Below, one piece after another: positions 8,434 to 17,655 of a DNA stretch of 64,000 nt. Made by a program: the position numbers and the translations under genes. This DNA comes from CAYQDB01 sp964416195 (lineage in GTDB: Bacteria; Zixibacteria; MSB-5A5; GN15; FEB-12), in the NCBI GenBank assembly GCA_964416195.1, contig CAYQDB010000007.1, positions 81,728-145,727 on the forward strand, read 5' to 3'. Under the pieces are notes generated by a model. The model was not told where the DNA came from, searched no databases, and saw only the letters and a list, made by a program, of their open reading frames with translations. Positions within the stretch are counted from its first letter, which is position 1. Each line of letters begins with the position of its first letter.

Positions 8434-9258
8434 CTAACTGCTTCCCTCTCTCAAGTACTCAATAGCCAGGTTTTCAAGTTCATCTCTTTGCATACAAAGC
8501 AACCGTGATGCTTTCAAACTTCCGGCTTGTACAGCATGTTCCATGAACTTCAGGCCAATATAGTATCCTCCCCGGTATTGAAAGATGTCTTGTGGGTCTC
8601 TTGCGTAGAACATGCCTACATTCGGGTTGGTAGAAAAGAAATTGTCCAATAAGTATTTCTTCAACTCCCGCTCTCTGTCACGGCACTGGTCAAGCCAGTC
8701 CTCAATAGCCTCACCCGACAGGTAGTCCGCCCAGAGTGCGACGCTCTCGTCGATGTTGAGCGATATCATGCTCAGATAAGTCGCCATCCCTTCTGTAATC
8801 AACTGTCGCGAAACCTGAAGCTTTTCGCTAACGCTGTTGAAATAGAACCCAGGAGAACAGGCGTAGTGCAATGCGTGGATAATCTCATGCGTCAGGAAGA
8901 CTTCCGCGTCCAGGGGCGTCTTGTAGGTTTCAACCGGAATCCAGACCACAAACGTATTCCCATCCTTGAAAGCATGACCATTCGAAGTGTTCATGCCCAC
9001 AAAGAGGACTACTTGCAGGGATGAGACATCCAATCCAAAAACAGTGAGCTTGCCAGCGATGCCCTCCAGACTATCTGTGATCAGGTTCACCCTGGCCCGT
9101 GTTTGATTTGCATCGAGGGTTGGGACAAAGCGGTTCCTGTCAGCCCAATACTCGAAATAGTGACTAAACAACCCCGGGTAGACCTGCTCGTAGGCAGTCA
9201 GGTCATGGTCATGGAGAATGTGAGTAAGGTACGCACCTGTGAGGTTAATGACTTCCAC
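8434..9258 (-). CDS. Putative zinc metallopeptidase-like protein (HExxH)
   Basis: 274 residues. Contains 'FLTHEIIHALHY' (HExxH) and, about 35 residues later, 'LITEGMATYLSM', whose Glu is placed like the third zinc ligand of gluzincins (compare DUF2268-type predicted Zn proteases). Substrate unknown. The GTG start has no convincing Shine-Dalgarno and there is no signal peptide; a GC-rich palindrome (GCGGGAG...CTCCCGC, 9274-9294) lies immediately upstream, so the original 5' end could have been lost. It stands alone between a repeat and the fusion gene. Peptidase fold is a reasoned guess from motif spacing. Confidence 0.6.
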   Translation of the reverse strand: MEVINLTGAYLTHILHDHDLTAYEQVYPGLFSHYFEYWADRNRFVPTLDANQTRARVNLITDSLEGIAGKLTVFGLDVSSLQVVLFVGMNTSNGHAFKDGNTFVVWIPVETYKTPLDAEVFLTHEIIHALHYACSPGFYFNSVSEKLQVSRQLITEGMATYLSMISLNIDESVALWADYLSGEAIEDWLDQCRDRERELKKYLLDNFFSTNPNVGMFYARDPQDIFQYRGGYYIGLKFMEHAVQAGSLKASRLLCMQRDELENLAIEYLREGSS

Positions 9259-9323
9259 GTTTGCAAGACCATGGCGGGAGGCGGAGGCTCCCGCTCTATA
9301 AAACCACTTGTACGATTGCTCTC

Positions 9324-11678
9324 TCAGTGTTGAAACTGCTCACTCAGACGACGGAAAAGATCCTCTCTGAAGGCAGCGCCATTGCGCACTGGCCAGCCAA
9401 CGTCGCGCACCAAACGAGCCATCGACAGGTAGAAGCTGTAGCGCTCTACGATCGAACTCAACTCGGCGTTGCGGGCATTGCTGTATGCGTCGACAAGATC
9501 GACCAGCCCCAGCTTGCCACCTTCGTACTTCTCCAGGATCAGTTTCAGATTTTGTGTAGCCAGCTCGGCGGAACGAACCGCTCTCGGCACACTACCAACT
9601 TGCGCGACAAGGTCGCACGCTCCCCTGCGAATTTCGCCCATCACTTCCAGACCAGCCGCATCCCTTTCAAACTCAACCTGGCTCAGCTTTGCTTTCAGCT
9701 TCGTGCGTTCCCGTATGCGGTCGGTGCCGAGAAATATCGGCAACACGAGTCCTCCCCACACCGACCAGGTGGTGCTTTCCTCAACAAAGGTTAGTGGTCT
9801 ATCGACCAGTTGGTCGGCGTAATTGAGCGACGCCTGGAAATCGAGCGTGGGGTAGTACCGGGCTGTATTCTTCGACAGAAGGTCCTTTTGGATCGCGATG
9901 TCTATATCCAGGGATCGCAACGCGGGGTTCTCCTTCTGCCCTTCGCTCACCAGGAAATCTTGAAGCTGCTTCTGATCGGGCGCAGTAGGAACGAGAGCAT
10001 GCAATAGATCATAATCATTCCAAAATCGTTTCTCGGAAAATAAAGTGGTGTCAAGAGCAAGGGGATTGTCTCCGGGAAGGTTGAACAGGACATTAAGAAG
10101 AACGTTAGCGGCCTGCACGCCCCACCTTGCATGGATTATCCGCGAAGTCGCCTGGTGGCGTTCATCCTTCCAGCGAAGCAGGTCAATCTCACTGCCTTCT
10201 TCGAGAACCAATCGGGTGCCGGCAATCTCAAGGCTGCGATCCACCAAGGTGCGATAACGAAGCTGTGTTTCCAAGACCTCCTGCGCCCCAAGATAGGTGA
10301 GGTACGCGGCTGTGACCGCCAGCTCCAGATCGAGCTTTGCCTGCTGAAAGTTGGTCTGTTCGAGGTCCCTTTGCTTGGCAGCCAACTGGATCGATTTTAT
10401 GGCGTCGGCAGAGAACACTGTCTGATTTAACCAGACCGTGGACCGGTAGCGGTCCTTCTCAAGCGTCCCCCTGGAATTCGCAACAGTGTTATCGTCAAGA
10501 TGCGCTACTGATGCTCCCGCCACTATCTGGGGCAGGTAGGCGGAGTAGGCCTGCTTTGCCGCCTGGACAGCCGCCTCAACAGCGTCATATCGCGCCAGAT
10601 AGCCGGGATTATACGACAGCGCCCGCTCCACTGCATCTGACAGAGTATACTTTGGCGTGGCTTCGGTAATAGGAGCCGCGACAAGATACGCATCGTCGGT
10701 GACCGCGGTTGGCAAACTAACCTGACACTGGTTAGCCGTCTGCTCATTTACGGCCAATGCCATTCCCCCACGGAACTTGACCTGCAAATTTGCCGGCTGT
10801 TCGCCTTGCAGGATGCGGGCAGCTTTGATAGCGTTGTACCTGGCCTCCGAGATAATAGAATAAGCTGCGTTGGAACCGAAAGCTCCTCTTTCTACCATAC
10901 ACTCTCCTTCAGAGGTAAAAGCAGGTATTCGGTCATGGGCCACCATCAGAAAGAACTCACTCACCTTGATATCATCCATCCCCCACAACGGCGGCAGGTA
11001 CAGAGCATCGATCTTTTTGTCGAGCTGGTAATAGGCTTTGAAAAAAGCGTAGGTCCCGTAGTTGTCAAAGCCTTCCGCAGTAACGACCTCGAAGCCGAGG
11101 TCTTTCCCAAACGAGTCAATTGTAGAAACAATTGCCTGCCCCTCGTCACCTGATGGGAAATAGAGAACCCCAAGCCGCTTCACGCTCACAAGTTTGGCGA
11201 GGGTCTTCAGATCGTCCTCCAGTCGCCCCGGTACTACATGCACTGTCAGATTGGGCGCAATAGGGCGACCGTCACTACCCACCAGCCCCTGCGCTATAGG
11301 GTCAAACTGGTGCATGGCCAGTATCGGTTTAGTGAATCCGGCCGCAAGCAGGTCTTCGATCACCCACGGCCCGAGCGCAACCACCATATCTATACTTGGC
11401 AGAGCGGCCAACTGCTTTGCCATAGCGCGGCAGGAGTCGCGTTTCCATCCTGCCGATCGGTACCCTTCCGGGACAAAGGCAAATTCACAATCCTCGGGCA
11501 GCACACACTGGAGCTGACGAGCGAATTCACTGCGCAGCACCACGTGAACGGGATATTGCCCTCCCTCGAAGTAGCCCAGGCGAAACTGCTTTTTCGGCTG
11601 AGCCGATAGCTCTGCCGCCCCACTTATCGCCACAAAGGCACTGAGGCATACAATCACTGTTCTGTTAATCCAAATCAT
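9324..11678 (-). CDS. Fusion: ABC-type substrate-binding domain plus TolC-like outer-membrane efflux domain
   Basis: 784 residues in a single uninterrupted frame. Residues 1-27 are a signal peptide ending at Ala-Gln; ~28-340 resemble the PF04392-type ABC substrate-binding fold ('MVVALGPWVIEDLLAAGFTKPILA', 'VKRLGVLYFPSGDEGQAIV', 'AFTSEGECMVERGAFGSNAAYS'); from ~345 ('YTLSDAVERALSYNPGYLARYDAV') to the end is an OEP/TolC-type helical barrel with two repeats. TolC proteins form outer-membrane export ducts; the N-terminal module would sit in the periplasm. No inner-membrane pump or permease is adjacent. This combination is unusual; a sequencing frameshift merging two genes is unlikely because the frame is clean through the junction. 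Confidence 0.8.
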   Translation of the reverse strand: MIWINRTVIVCLSAFVAISGAAELSAQPKKQFRLGYFEGGQYPVHVVLRSEFARQLQCVLPEDCEFAFVPEGYRSAGWKRDSCRAMAKQLAALPSIDMVVALGPWVIEDLLAAGFTKPILAMHQFDPIAQGLVGSDGRPIAPNLTVHVVPGRLEDDLKTLAKLVSVKRLGVLYFPSGDEGQAIVSTIDSFGKDLGFEVVTAEGFDNYGTYAFFKAYYQLDKKIDALYLPPLWGMDDIKVSEFFLMVAHDRIPAFTSEGECMVERGAFGSNAAYSIISEARYNAIKAARILQGEQPANLQVKFRGGMALAVNEQTANQCQVSLPTAVTDDAYLVAAPITEATPKYTLSDAVERALSYNPGYLARYDAVEAAVQAAKQAYSAYLPQIVAGASVAHLDDNTVANSRGTLEKDRYRSTVWLNQTVFSADAIKSIQLAAKQRDLEQTNFQQAKLDLELAVTAAYLTYLGAQEVLETQLRYRTLVDRSLEIAGTRLVLEEGSEIDLLRWKDERHQATSRIIHARWGVQAANVLLNVLFNLPGDNPLALDTTLFSEKRFWNDYDLLHALVPTAPDQKQLQDFLVSEGQKENPALRSLDIDIAIQKDLLSKNTARYYPTLDFQASLNYADQLVDRPLTFVEESTTWSVWGGLVLPIFLGTDRIRERTKLKAKLSQVEFERDAAGLEVMGEIRRGACDLVAQVGSVPRAVRSAELATQNLKLILEKYEGGKLGLVDLVDAYSNARNAELSSIVERYSFYLSMARLVRDVGWPVRNGAAFREDLFRRLSEQFQH

Positions 11679-11788
11679 AGCCGCAATCTTCCTCTCACCG
11701 ACTGCATGTCAGCAGAGAAATGATAGGGAATTTCAAGGGATTATTAAAGCGGATTTTGGAGAGGGAAGCGCCAGGGACGCTTAGCCGG

Positions 11789-12115
11789 TCACGTTTGCTT
11801 TGCAGCTTCAGTCTGAACCTGATTAATCATTTCTAAAAGCTGACTGGCGCGATACGGCTTTTGAAGGAACCGGACATTATGGTTGAGCTCGTCGGGGAGC
11901 TCATCGGGAGCAGGCGCCTCCCCACTGGAGATTATACACGGTAAATCCGGCAAGACCTCCAAGAGATCCAACACAACCAGATCAATCCGGGAGTAGTCTT
12001 GAGAGAAGAGAGCGAGACCGCTCCGACCGGAAGTAGCAGTGAGGACATCAAAACCCGCCTTTGTCAGGATTCCCTTGACGAGGTTTTTGGTCATTTCTTC
12101 ATCGTCGACGATCAT
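11789..12115 (-). pseudogene. Response-regulator receiver domain with internal deletion
   Basis: 108 residues. Begins directly with 'MIVDDEEMTKNLVKGIL' (acidic pocket) and has the phospho-acceptor Asp in 'LVVLDL' and the Lys in 'FLQKPYRASQL', but between them the conserved Met-Pro/Gly-Glu loop and following helix are missing: 'VVLDL' runs straight into 'LEVLPDLPCIISSG'. Around 12 residues appear deleted. A stop codon lies in frame shortly upstream, so nothing precedes the domain. Most likely a decaying fragment of a regulator or hybrid kinase, though a shortened functional fold cannot be excluded. Confidence 0.55.
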
Positions 12116-12224
12116 CCATTTGTCGCTGCACGGTGTAAGCTAATTCGGCATGACAGCAGACGTCAGACAAGCCAGACAGTTCCCAACTCAAAGATACCGA
12201 ATGTGCCAGGCATCAACTGACGAT

Positions 12225-12279
12225 AAAATAACGGCCCGCTTGCCGCGAGCCGTTATCTTTAAGCGAAAGGACGCTTAAA
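12225..12279 (-). terminator. Rho-independent terminator region downstream of rex
   Basis: On the minus strand two hairpins follow the rex stop: TTTAAGCG/CGCTTAAA arms (12258-12279) and then ATAACGGC/GCCGTTAT arms (12228-12256) ending in TTTT. The second has the stem plus U-run of an intrinsic terminator. Confidence 0.7.
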
Positions 12280-12295
12280 AGAGGTATCCTCCACG

Positions 12296-12991
12296 TCATC
12301 CCTGAGATGGAGGTTCCTTATCCTTAACCATCCGTTTTTGACGCCGATTGTTCACCATGGCAAAAGAGAGATATTCCAGTTCCATAGCCATATTCTCGGT
12401 ACGCAGACAAACATCATCAGGAACCCTGAGGTTTACCGGTGCGAAATTGAGTATAGACCTTACCCCAGCCTTGACAACATCATCAACAATATACTGGGCA
12501 ACCGACGCCGGCACCGCGAGTATGACAATTTCTATTCTTGCTTCCTGAAGTTCCGCTTCCAGATTCCCGATGTCGGAAACAACAATACCTTTGTGATTGG
12601 AGCCGATCTTGCGCTGATCATTGTCAAACAGCTTGATAATCTGAAAGCCCTGCCTTTGGAACTCTTTATAGCTGACCAGCGCCGAGCCGATGTTTCCAAC
12701 ACCAATGAGGGCTACCCGCCACAGCCTATCAATGCCCAGAATTGAAGCGATCTTCCTTTTTAACTCCTGGACGGGGTACCCCAAACCGCGGGTACCAAAA
12801 GACCCAAAGCAAGAGAGGTCCTTCCGTACCTGAGCTGGGGTGAGTTTTTCCCATTTGGCGAGTTCCTGGGATGAAACAGTCCTGTAATTGTCTTTCTCAA
12901 GAAGCGACAGCGCCCTGTAGTACAATGACAGGCGACGTATAGTGGATTCTGATATCCGCTTAGTTGATCCCGCTGCCATAGGAACATTCAT
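12296..12991 (-). CDS. rex: Redox-sensing transcriptional repressor Rex
   Basis: 231 residues. N-terminal winged helix with the Rex signature 'SSQELAKWEKLTPAQVRKDLSCFG', then a Rossmann domain ('ALIGVGNIGSAL', GxGxxG) and the C-terminal swapped helix. Rex binds NADH/NAD+ and represses respiration and fermentation genes when NADH is low. An 8+8 inverted repeat matching the Rex operator lies 33 bases upstream of the start, indicating autoregulation. Standalone gene with its own terminator. Confidence 0.95.
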   Translation of the reverse strand: MNVPMAAGSTKRISESTIRRLSLYYRALSLLEKDNYRTVSSQELAKWEKLTPAQVRKDLSCFGSFGTRGLGYPVQELKRKIASILGIDRLWRVALIGVGNIGSALVSYKEFQRQGFQIIKLFDNDQRKIGSNHKGIVVSDIGNLEAELQEARIEIVILAVPASVAQYIVDDVVKAGVRSILNFAPVNLRVPDDVCLRTENMAMELEYLSFAMVNNRRQKRMVKDKEPPSQG

Positions 12992-13024
12992 CTCAGTTTC
13001 TCACGTCCTCGCCCATAAGTATCA

Positions 13025-13044
13025 CATGTGAAACGCTTCACATG
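13025..13044. promoter_or_regulatory. Rex operator (ROP site) upstream of rex
   Basis: CATGTGAA-ACGC-TTCACATG: perfect 8-base arms around a 4-base centre, matching the known Rex consensus TTGTGAA-N4-TTCACAA apart from the outermost base. Placed 34-53 bases before the rex start codon. Confidence 0.85.
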
Positions 13045-13173
13045 AGATAACGTCCATTGCTGGTGGTGTCAAGCTAAATTCTCCAACAACGCCATAATGG
13101 TTACGTGAAACCACAATTGTTCCAATAACTTATTCAAGCGCAAAGAGGCTCCGTGAGGCTCTTTACCAACCGC

Positions 13174-14328
13174 TTAGGCAACCTCGACTCTGGGGATCGT
13201 CGGGGAAATGCGCGCCAGCATCTCATAACTGATCGTCATGGCCCATTCGGCCAGTTGTCCCGCTGAAACCATCTCCTTTCCGCTCTGCCCAAGGAGAGTC
13301 ACTTCGTCTCCCAGCTTCACGCCCTTGATATCGGTTACATCGACCATCATAAGATTCATGCAGACACGCCCTCGCACCGGCGCTCGCCTGCCTTTGATCA
13401 ACACGTGCGCTCTGTTTGATAGACCGCGATCATAACCGTCGTAGTACCCCACCGGCAGCACCGCCAGGCGAGTGGGGGAGGTAGTGCGATAGGTGCATCC
13501 GTAGCCGACAAAGGTATCTGCGGGAAGCCGCCTGACCTGGGTAACTCTGGTTTTCCAGGTAAGGACCGGTTGAAACAGGTCATTTCGCCCGCCACGCAGA
13601 CGATAAGAGAGGTATGTTTCCTTCGAGGGCCAGTGCCCATAGGCGGCAATACCCGGACGCACCAGTTGGAAGCGAGTCTCTTCAAAGAGAATCAAGGCCG
13701 CCGAGCAGGCCGTATGACACACTGTCGGTTTTATCCCCAAGCGGCTCATGGCCGTCACCAGGCGGTTGAAGTTCCTGAGCTGATACTCGGCATACTCGTG
13801 GTTGGTAGTATCTTCAATGTTGGCGAAATGTGTGCTGGCTCCATATGGCCTCTTCAGGCCGGGGTGTTTCTTGTACATTTCTGCAAAGGCCGGGAGCTCC
13901 TTTTCAGTAATCCCCTGACGGTTGGTGCCGGTCTCCAGTTTCAGATGCGTTCTAACAGGCCGGCCGCGCTTGTCTGCAAGCTTTCCAAGACCGCTGAGAG
14001 TTCGCCTATCAAAGATAACCGGCTCCAGGTCGTATTCCAGCACCGCGTCAAGAGATCCCGACGCCACCGGACCGAGCAACATGATCCTCCTGTCCCAGCC
14101 GCCCTCGCGAGAGGCTATAGCTTCTTCAAGAGAATGAACTGAAACGTAAGTAACCTCCGGCAGGGAAACAAGCATACGTACAATCTCCCGCAAGCCGTGC
14201 CCGTAGGCATTGGCCTTGACCGATACGGCCAGCATCCTCCCCCCGGCCAGTTTTGCCAGCGATCTGACGTTGTGCTTCAAAGCAGAGCACGACAGCTCGA
14301 TCCAGTTGAGTGGATGTTGTATAGACAT
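13174..14328 (-). CDS. alr: Alanine racemase
   Basis: 384 residues from the ATG at 14328 (MSIQHPLNWIEL...); a 17-codon hydrophobic upstream extension is possible but atypical for the family. PLP-binding Lys38 lies in 'AVSVKANAYGHG'; the catalytic tyrosine region 'FVGYGCTYRT' and the C-terminal 'SYEMLARISPTIPRVEV' are present. It converts L- to D-alanine for peptidoglycan. Convergent with nothing close; upstream of the divergent YggS-type gene. Confidence 0.93.
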   Translation of the reverse strand: MSIQHPLNWIELSCSALKHNVRSLAKLAGGRMLAVSVKANAYGHGLREIVRMLVSLPEVTYVSVHSLEEAIASREGGWDRRIMLLGPVASGSLDAVLEYDLEPVIFDRRTLSGLGKLADKRGRPVRTHLKLETGTNRQGITEKELPAFAEMYKKHPGLKRPYGASTHFANIEDTTNHEYAEYQLRNFNRLVTAMSRLGIKPTVCHTACSAALILFEETRFQLVRPGIAAYGHWPSKETYLSYRLRGGRNDLFQPVLTWKTRVTQVRRLPADTFVGYGCTYRTTSPTRLAVLPVGYYDGYDRGLSNRAHVLIKGRRAPVRGRVCMNLMMVDVTDIKGVKLGDEVTLLGQSGKEMVSAGQLAEWAMTISYEMLARISPTIPRVEVA

Positions 14329-14488
14329 ATTATAACTTACACTGCACAGAAGAAACAGGACAATAAAAAAGATAACCATATACTAAGGGTGTGGGTATAC
14401 CTGAAGTTAGCAGATGTATGCCGTGATGAACTCTTGATCACATTTCCCTTGATTAATTGGCGGTCAACATCATTTATTACTTTTATAG

Positions 14489-15181
14489 ATGAAGGACATC
14501 ATCTCCAGAAACCTCATGGAATTGCGCGGGCAGATCGCCGAGGCGTGTGACCAGTACGACCGCGATGCAGATGACATTACAATCGTCGCTGTCACCAAAA
14601 CCCATCCGACGACCGTCATCAAAACTGCCGTAGCAGCCGGAATCCACGAAATCGGTGAAAGCAAAGTCCAAGAAGCCGACCAGAAAATCAACGACGTGGG
14701 GCATATTGCCCGTTTCCACATGGTCGGTCACCTGCAGACTAACAAAGCCAAAAAAGCAGTTCTTCTTTTCGATGTCATCCAGTCGATCGATTCTTTCAAA
14801 CTGGCCTGGGAGATCAACCGTCAGGCCGGACTTGTTGATCGAACAATTGAGTGTTACATCGAAGTCAACAGCTCCGGCGAGAGTCAGAAGTTCGGTGTGG
14901 CCCCATCTGAGTGCCTTGATTTTGTGAGAAAAGTCAATGCCCTCGACAATATCAAGCTGACTGGCTTAATGACAATTGCGCCATTTACAGATGATGAAGA
15001 TACCGTCCGCCGGTCTTTCCGCCTTTGTCACGAGCTGTTTGACCAGGCCAGCGAGATAGCGGGGGATAACTTCGACACTCTCTCGATGGGGATGTCGGAC
15101 GATTTCCCGCTGGCGATCGCCGAGGGGGCGACCATGATCCGCATCGGCACAGCGCTTTTCGGACCGCGCCAGATGACATAG
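14489..15181 (+). CDS. YggS/PROSC-family pyridoxal phosphate homeostasis protein
   Basis: 230 residues, the normal length. 'ITIVAVTKTHP' carries the PLP lysine (K37), with 'GIHEIGESKVQEA', 'FHMVGHLQTNKAKKAV' and 'LSMGMSDDFPLAIAEGATMIRIGTALFG' completing the family pattern. These single-domain alanine-racemase-fold proteins bind PLP without known catalysis and buffer B6 vitamers. Often found beside a DivIVA-domain gene, as here. Confidence 0.93.
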   Translation: MKDIISRNLMELRGQIAEACDQYDRDADDITIVAVTKTHPTTVIKTAVAAGIHEIGESKVQEADQKINDVGHIARFHMVGHLQTNKAKKAVLLFDVIQSIDSFKLAWEINRQAGLVDRTIECYIEVNSSGESQKFGVAPSECLDFVRKVNALDNIKLTGLMTIAPFTDDEDTVRRSFRLCHELFDQASEIAGDNFDTLSMGMSDDFPLAIAEGATMIRIGTALFGPRQMT

Positions 15182-15543
15182 GCGCCCTTCTAAAGCGGCC
15201 TGCGACAAGGTTTGACATTCTCGCACCAGTAAGAACCCACAAGAAGTAACCAAAAGACCACAGACAAACAGTACACTGCGCAACAGATCGGTCTTCTTAA
15301 TCACGAGTTGAAATGTCCCTCCGGGCGGGGCACCGATTTGCCGGTCCTATCACCTACCAAGGCAAGCCCGGAACCCAGTAACTATACCAAGCGCATCAGA
15401 TTCCTGCTCAATCTTTTGGCAGAAAACCCCGATAATAAATAGTGGCTGCGTCACCGCAACTAATCGGTTTGCAAAAACCGACTTGCCCGTGGCGCAGAGA
15501 CAGTGATGGGAGAAGTGAGAACCTGAAGATAAGAGAGAGACTT
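15182..15543. other. Intergenic, nothing assigned
   Basis: 362 bases between the YggS-type and DivIVA genes. GC-rich pieces (CTCCGGGCGGGGCACCG, GGCAAGCCCGGAACCC) suggest structure but I find no RNA family, promoter or gene I can support. Confidence 0.4.
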
Positions 15544-16611
15544 ATGGATCTGTCACCCAATGATATCCGCAACTACGAGTTTTCGACTCAGATGCGTGGA
15601 TATTCCAAGGACGAAGTGAATGATTTCCGGGAGCAGGCGGCCACTACGATAGAGGTGCTCAAGCAGGAGAACCTTAAGCTCTCTATGGAGATCGACTCGC
15701 TCAAGACACAGCTCGCGGGGTTACGACAGTTCGAAGACACGATTAAAAGCGCGGCCATCGATGCCAGGCGCAACGCTGATCTGACTGTCGCCAACGCCAA
15801 GAAGGAAGCCGAACTCATCCTGTCACAGGCTAAAACGGAGGCTGAGAGCATTATCGGATCTCGCACCCATAAGGTCACCGAGATAGAAGAACAGATCGCC
15901 AAGCTCCAGCTTGCCAAGAAATCATATCTCTACAAGCTTCGCAATTTGATCAGGTCACACTTGGAGGTCCTCGAAGAGGTCGTCAGCAGCGAGCCTACTA
16001 CACCGTCCAAGAGTGATATCGAGGTTACCGAGTCGACCGAGGTTTCTCATAAAAAGCTCGAGACTATCGCCTCCATGCCGGAGAAACCCGAACCGATCAA
16101 AACCGAAGAAGCCAATGCAGCCGAAGAGATAGTGCCGGTAGCGACTCCGCCCGAGGTCGGTATGATAGAAGAAGCGGCCCCAGCGGCAACAGAAGAGGTT
16201 CCCGACCAGCAGGTACTACCAGAGAGACCAGTTGATCCTGAACTAGCCGCAGCTCTGGAGAAGTATCAACGCAAAGAGGAAGAACCGCCGGCCGAACAAC
16301 AGCCCCCCGTGGCCATGGCTGAAAGTCCCGCGGCGCCTGGCGAAATAGTTGAGACCACGGCGCGCGCCGAGGACATTCCAGAGGGTTTTATCACCCCGGA
16401 AACCGACAAGCCAACCGGCAATACCGTTGACCAAGTTGCGGTCACCGCCGACAGCCAGGCTGATGCGACAGAGCACAATGCCGTCGACATCGACAAGGCA
16501 GCGGATCAAGCAAAGGCCGATCCGAAAATGAACCCTGAAAATCTTGCCGAGGAACTCGACCGCGTAGTCGCCAAGTTTGAAGAAGAAATGGATAAAGCCG
16601 AAAAAAGCTAA
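15544..16611 (+). CDS. DivIVA-domain protein with long acidic C-terminal tail
   Basis: 355 residues from the ATG at 15544, preceded by a GAGAGAG purine tract; an upstream in-frame ATG adds 34 residues unlike the family. 'MDLSPNDIRNYEFSTQMRGY' followed by 'DEVNDFREQ' is the DivIVA N-terminal crossover motif, then a coiled coil to ~residue 140. Residues ~150-355 are low-complexity Glu/Pro/Ala-rich with no fold I recognise. DivIVA proteins mark negatively curved membrane at septa and poles and recruit partners. Neighbouring YggS gene matches common context. The tail may be a disordered recruitment region. Confidence 0.85.
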   Translation: MDLSPNDIRNYEFSTQMRGYSKDEVNDFREQAATTIEVLKQENLKLSMEIDSLKTQLAGLRQFEDTIKSAAIDARRNADLTVANAKKEAELILSQAKTEAESIIGSRTHKVTEIEEQIAKLQLAKKSYLYKLRNLIRSHLEVLEEVVSSEPTTPSKSDIEVTESTEVSHKKLETIASMPEKPEPIKTEEANAAEEIVPVATPPEVGMIEEAAPAATEEVPDQQVLPERPVDPELAAALEKYQRKEEEPPAEQQPPVAMAESPAAPGEIVETTARAEDIPEGFITPETDKPTGNTVDQVAVTADSQADATEHNAVDIDKAADQAKADPKMNPENLAEELDRVVAKFEEEMDKAEKS

Positions 16612-16633
16612 GATTACTCCCACCTAACGTATA

Positions 16634-16674
16634 AAAGACTGGCCACCAATACCCTTCCCGGCCAGTCTTTTTTT
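16634..16674 (+). terminator. Rho-independent terminator after the DivIVA gene
   Basis: AAAGACTGGCC (16634-16644) pairs perfectly with GGCCAGTCTTT (16660-16670), followed by a T run; 23 bases past the stop codon. Confidence 0.9.
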
Positions 16675-16757
16675 GCCCGCCATTTTTCTGCTGACAGTAA
16701 CAGAAGAATCGATATATTCGTTAATATATTTGAAGCGCATTATTCTAAAGGAGATAG

Positions 16758-17591
16758 ATGATGGAGAACCTTGACGAGTTTCATAGAATGCTGGAGGAAG
16801 CAGTCAGCTACGTAAAGAGCCAGGTGACTTTGACACCACGCATTGGCATCATTTTAGGCACCGGGTTAGGATCACTCGTGGAGGGCATCGAGATGACAGG
16901 CACTGTCGCCTATGACAAAATCCCGCACTTTCCAGTTTCAACCGTTGAGTCACACGCCGGGCGACTGCTCTTCGGCCACCTGAAAGGCAAACCTGTTGTC
17001 TGTATGCAGGGGCGTTTCCACTATTATGAAGGCTACAGTTTCCAGCAAATCGCATTTCCAGTGCGGGTGATGAAGGCGCTGGGTATCGAAACTCTGATCG
17101 TTTCCAACGCCGCCGGTGGGATGAACCCCAACTTCAAGCCGGGTGACATCATGCTTATTAAAGACCACATCAACTTCTTCCCCGGCAATCCACTTATTGG
17201 TCCCAATGACAATGAATGGGGCGACCGCTTCCCGGACATGTACGAAGTCTATAACTGCGGCTACCAGCAACTGGCCAAAGAGGTAGCGCTGAAGCAGAAC
17301 CTTCGATTACAGGAGGGAATCTATGTCGGCCTGACCGGCCCCTGCCTGGAGACGGCGGCGGAGTACCGGATGCTGCGCGGTTTCGGCGCCGATGCCGTAG
17401 GGATGTCGACTGTGCCGGAGGTAATCACCGCCCACCACCAGCATAACAAGATTCTGGCCTTTTCGATTATCACCGATATGGGTTTAGCTGACAACATGCA
17501 CCCCTGCTCTTTAGAGGACGTCATCGGCACAGCCTCCTCCACCGAACCGAAACTGCGGGATTTGATAGCTGGGTGTGTGGAGAGGATGTAG
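16758..17591 (+). CDS. punA: Purine nucleoside phosphorylase (trimeric class I)
   Basis: 277 residues. AAAGGAG Shine-Dalgarno followed by tandem ATGs (16758, 16761). 'IGIILGTGLGSLVE' (phosphate loop), 'GRFHYYEGYS', 'VSNAAGGMN' and 'GADAVGMSTVPEVI' are the class I PNP pattern. It phosphorolyses guanosine/inosine-type nucleosides in purine salvage. A REP palindrome begins 20 bases after the stop. Confidence 0.95.
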   Translation: MMENLDEFHRMLEEAVSYVKSQVTLTPRIGIILGTGLGSLVEGIEMTGTVAYDKIPHFPVSTVESHAGRLLFGHLKGKPVVCMQGRFHYYEGYSFQQIAFPVRVMKALGIETLIVSNAAGGMNPNFKPGDIMLIKDHINFFPGNPLIGPNDNEWGDRFPDMYEVYNCGYQQLAKEVALKQNLRLQEGIYVGLTGPCLETAAEYRMLRGFGADAVGMSTVPEVITAHHQHNKILAFSIITDMGLADNMHPCSLEDVIGTASSTEPKLRDLIAGCVERM

Positions 17592-17610
17592 GAATAACAT
17601 ACGCAATAGG

Positions 17611-17636
17611 CGTCAGCCAGAGACGGCTGACACCAC
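17611..17636. repeat. REP palindrome (family A), single unit
   Basis: GTCAGCC-AGAGAC-GGCTGAC stem-loop followed by ACCAC. Same unit type as the second arm of the BIMEs flanking the RAYT gene. Confidence 0.85.
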
Positions 17637-17655
17637 AATAATTGGAGGTGACAAG

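Noticed and set aside
14966..15304. Minus-strand frame with lipoprotein-like N-terminus (LLVTSCGF)
   Set aside because: Its body runs antisense through the YggS-type gene and loses any protein-like pattern after ~40 residues.
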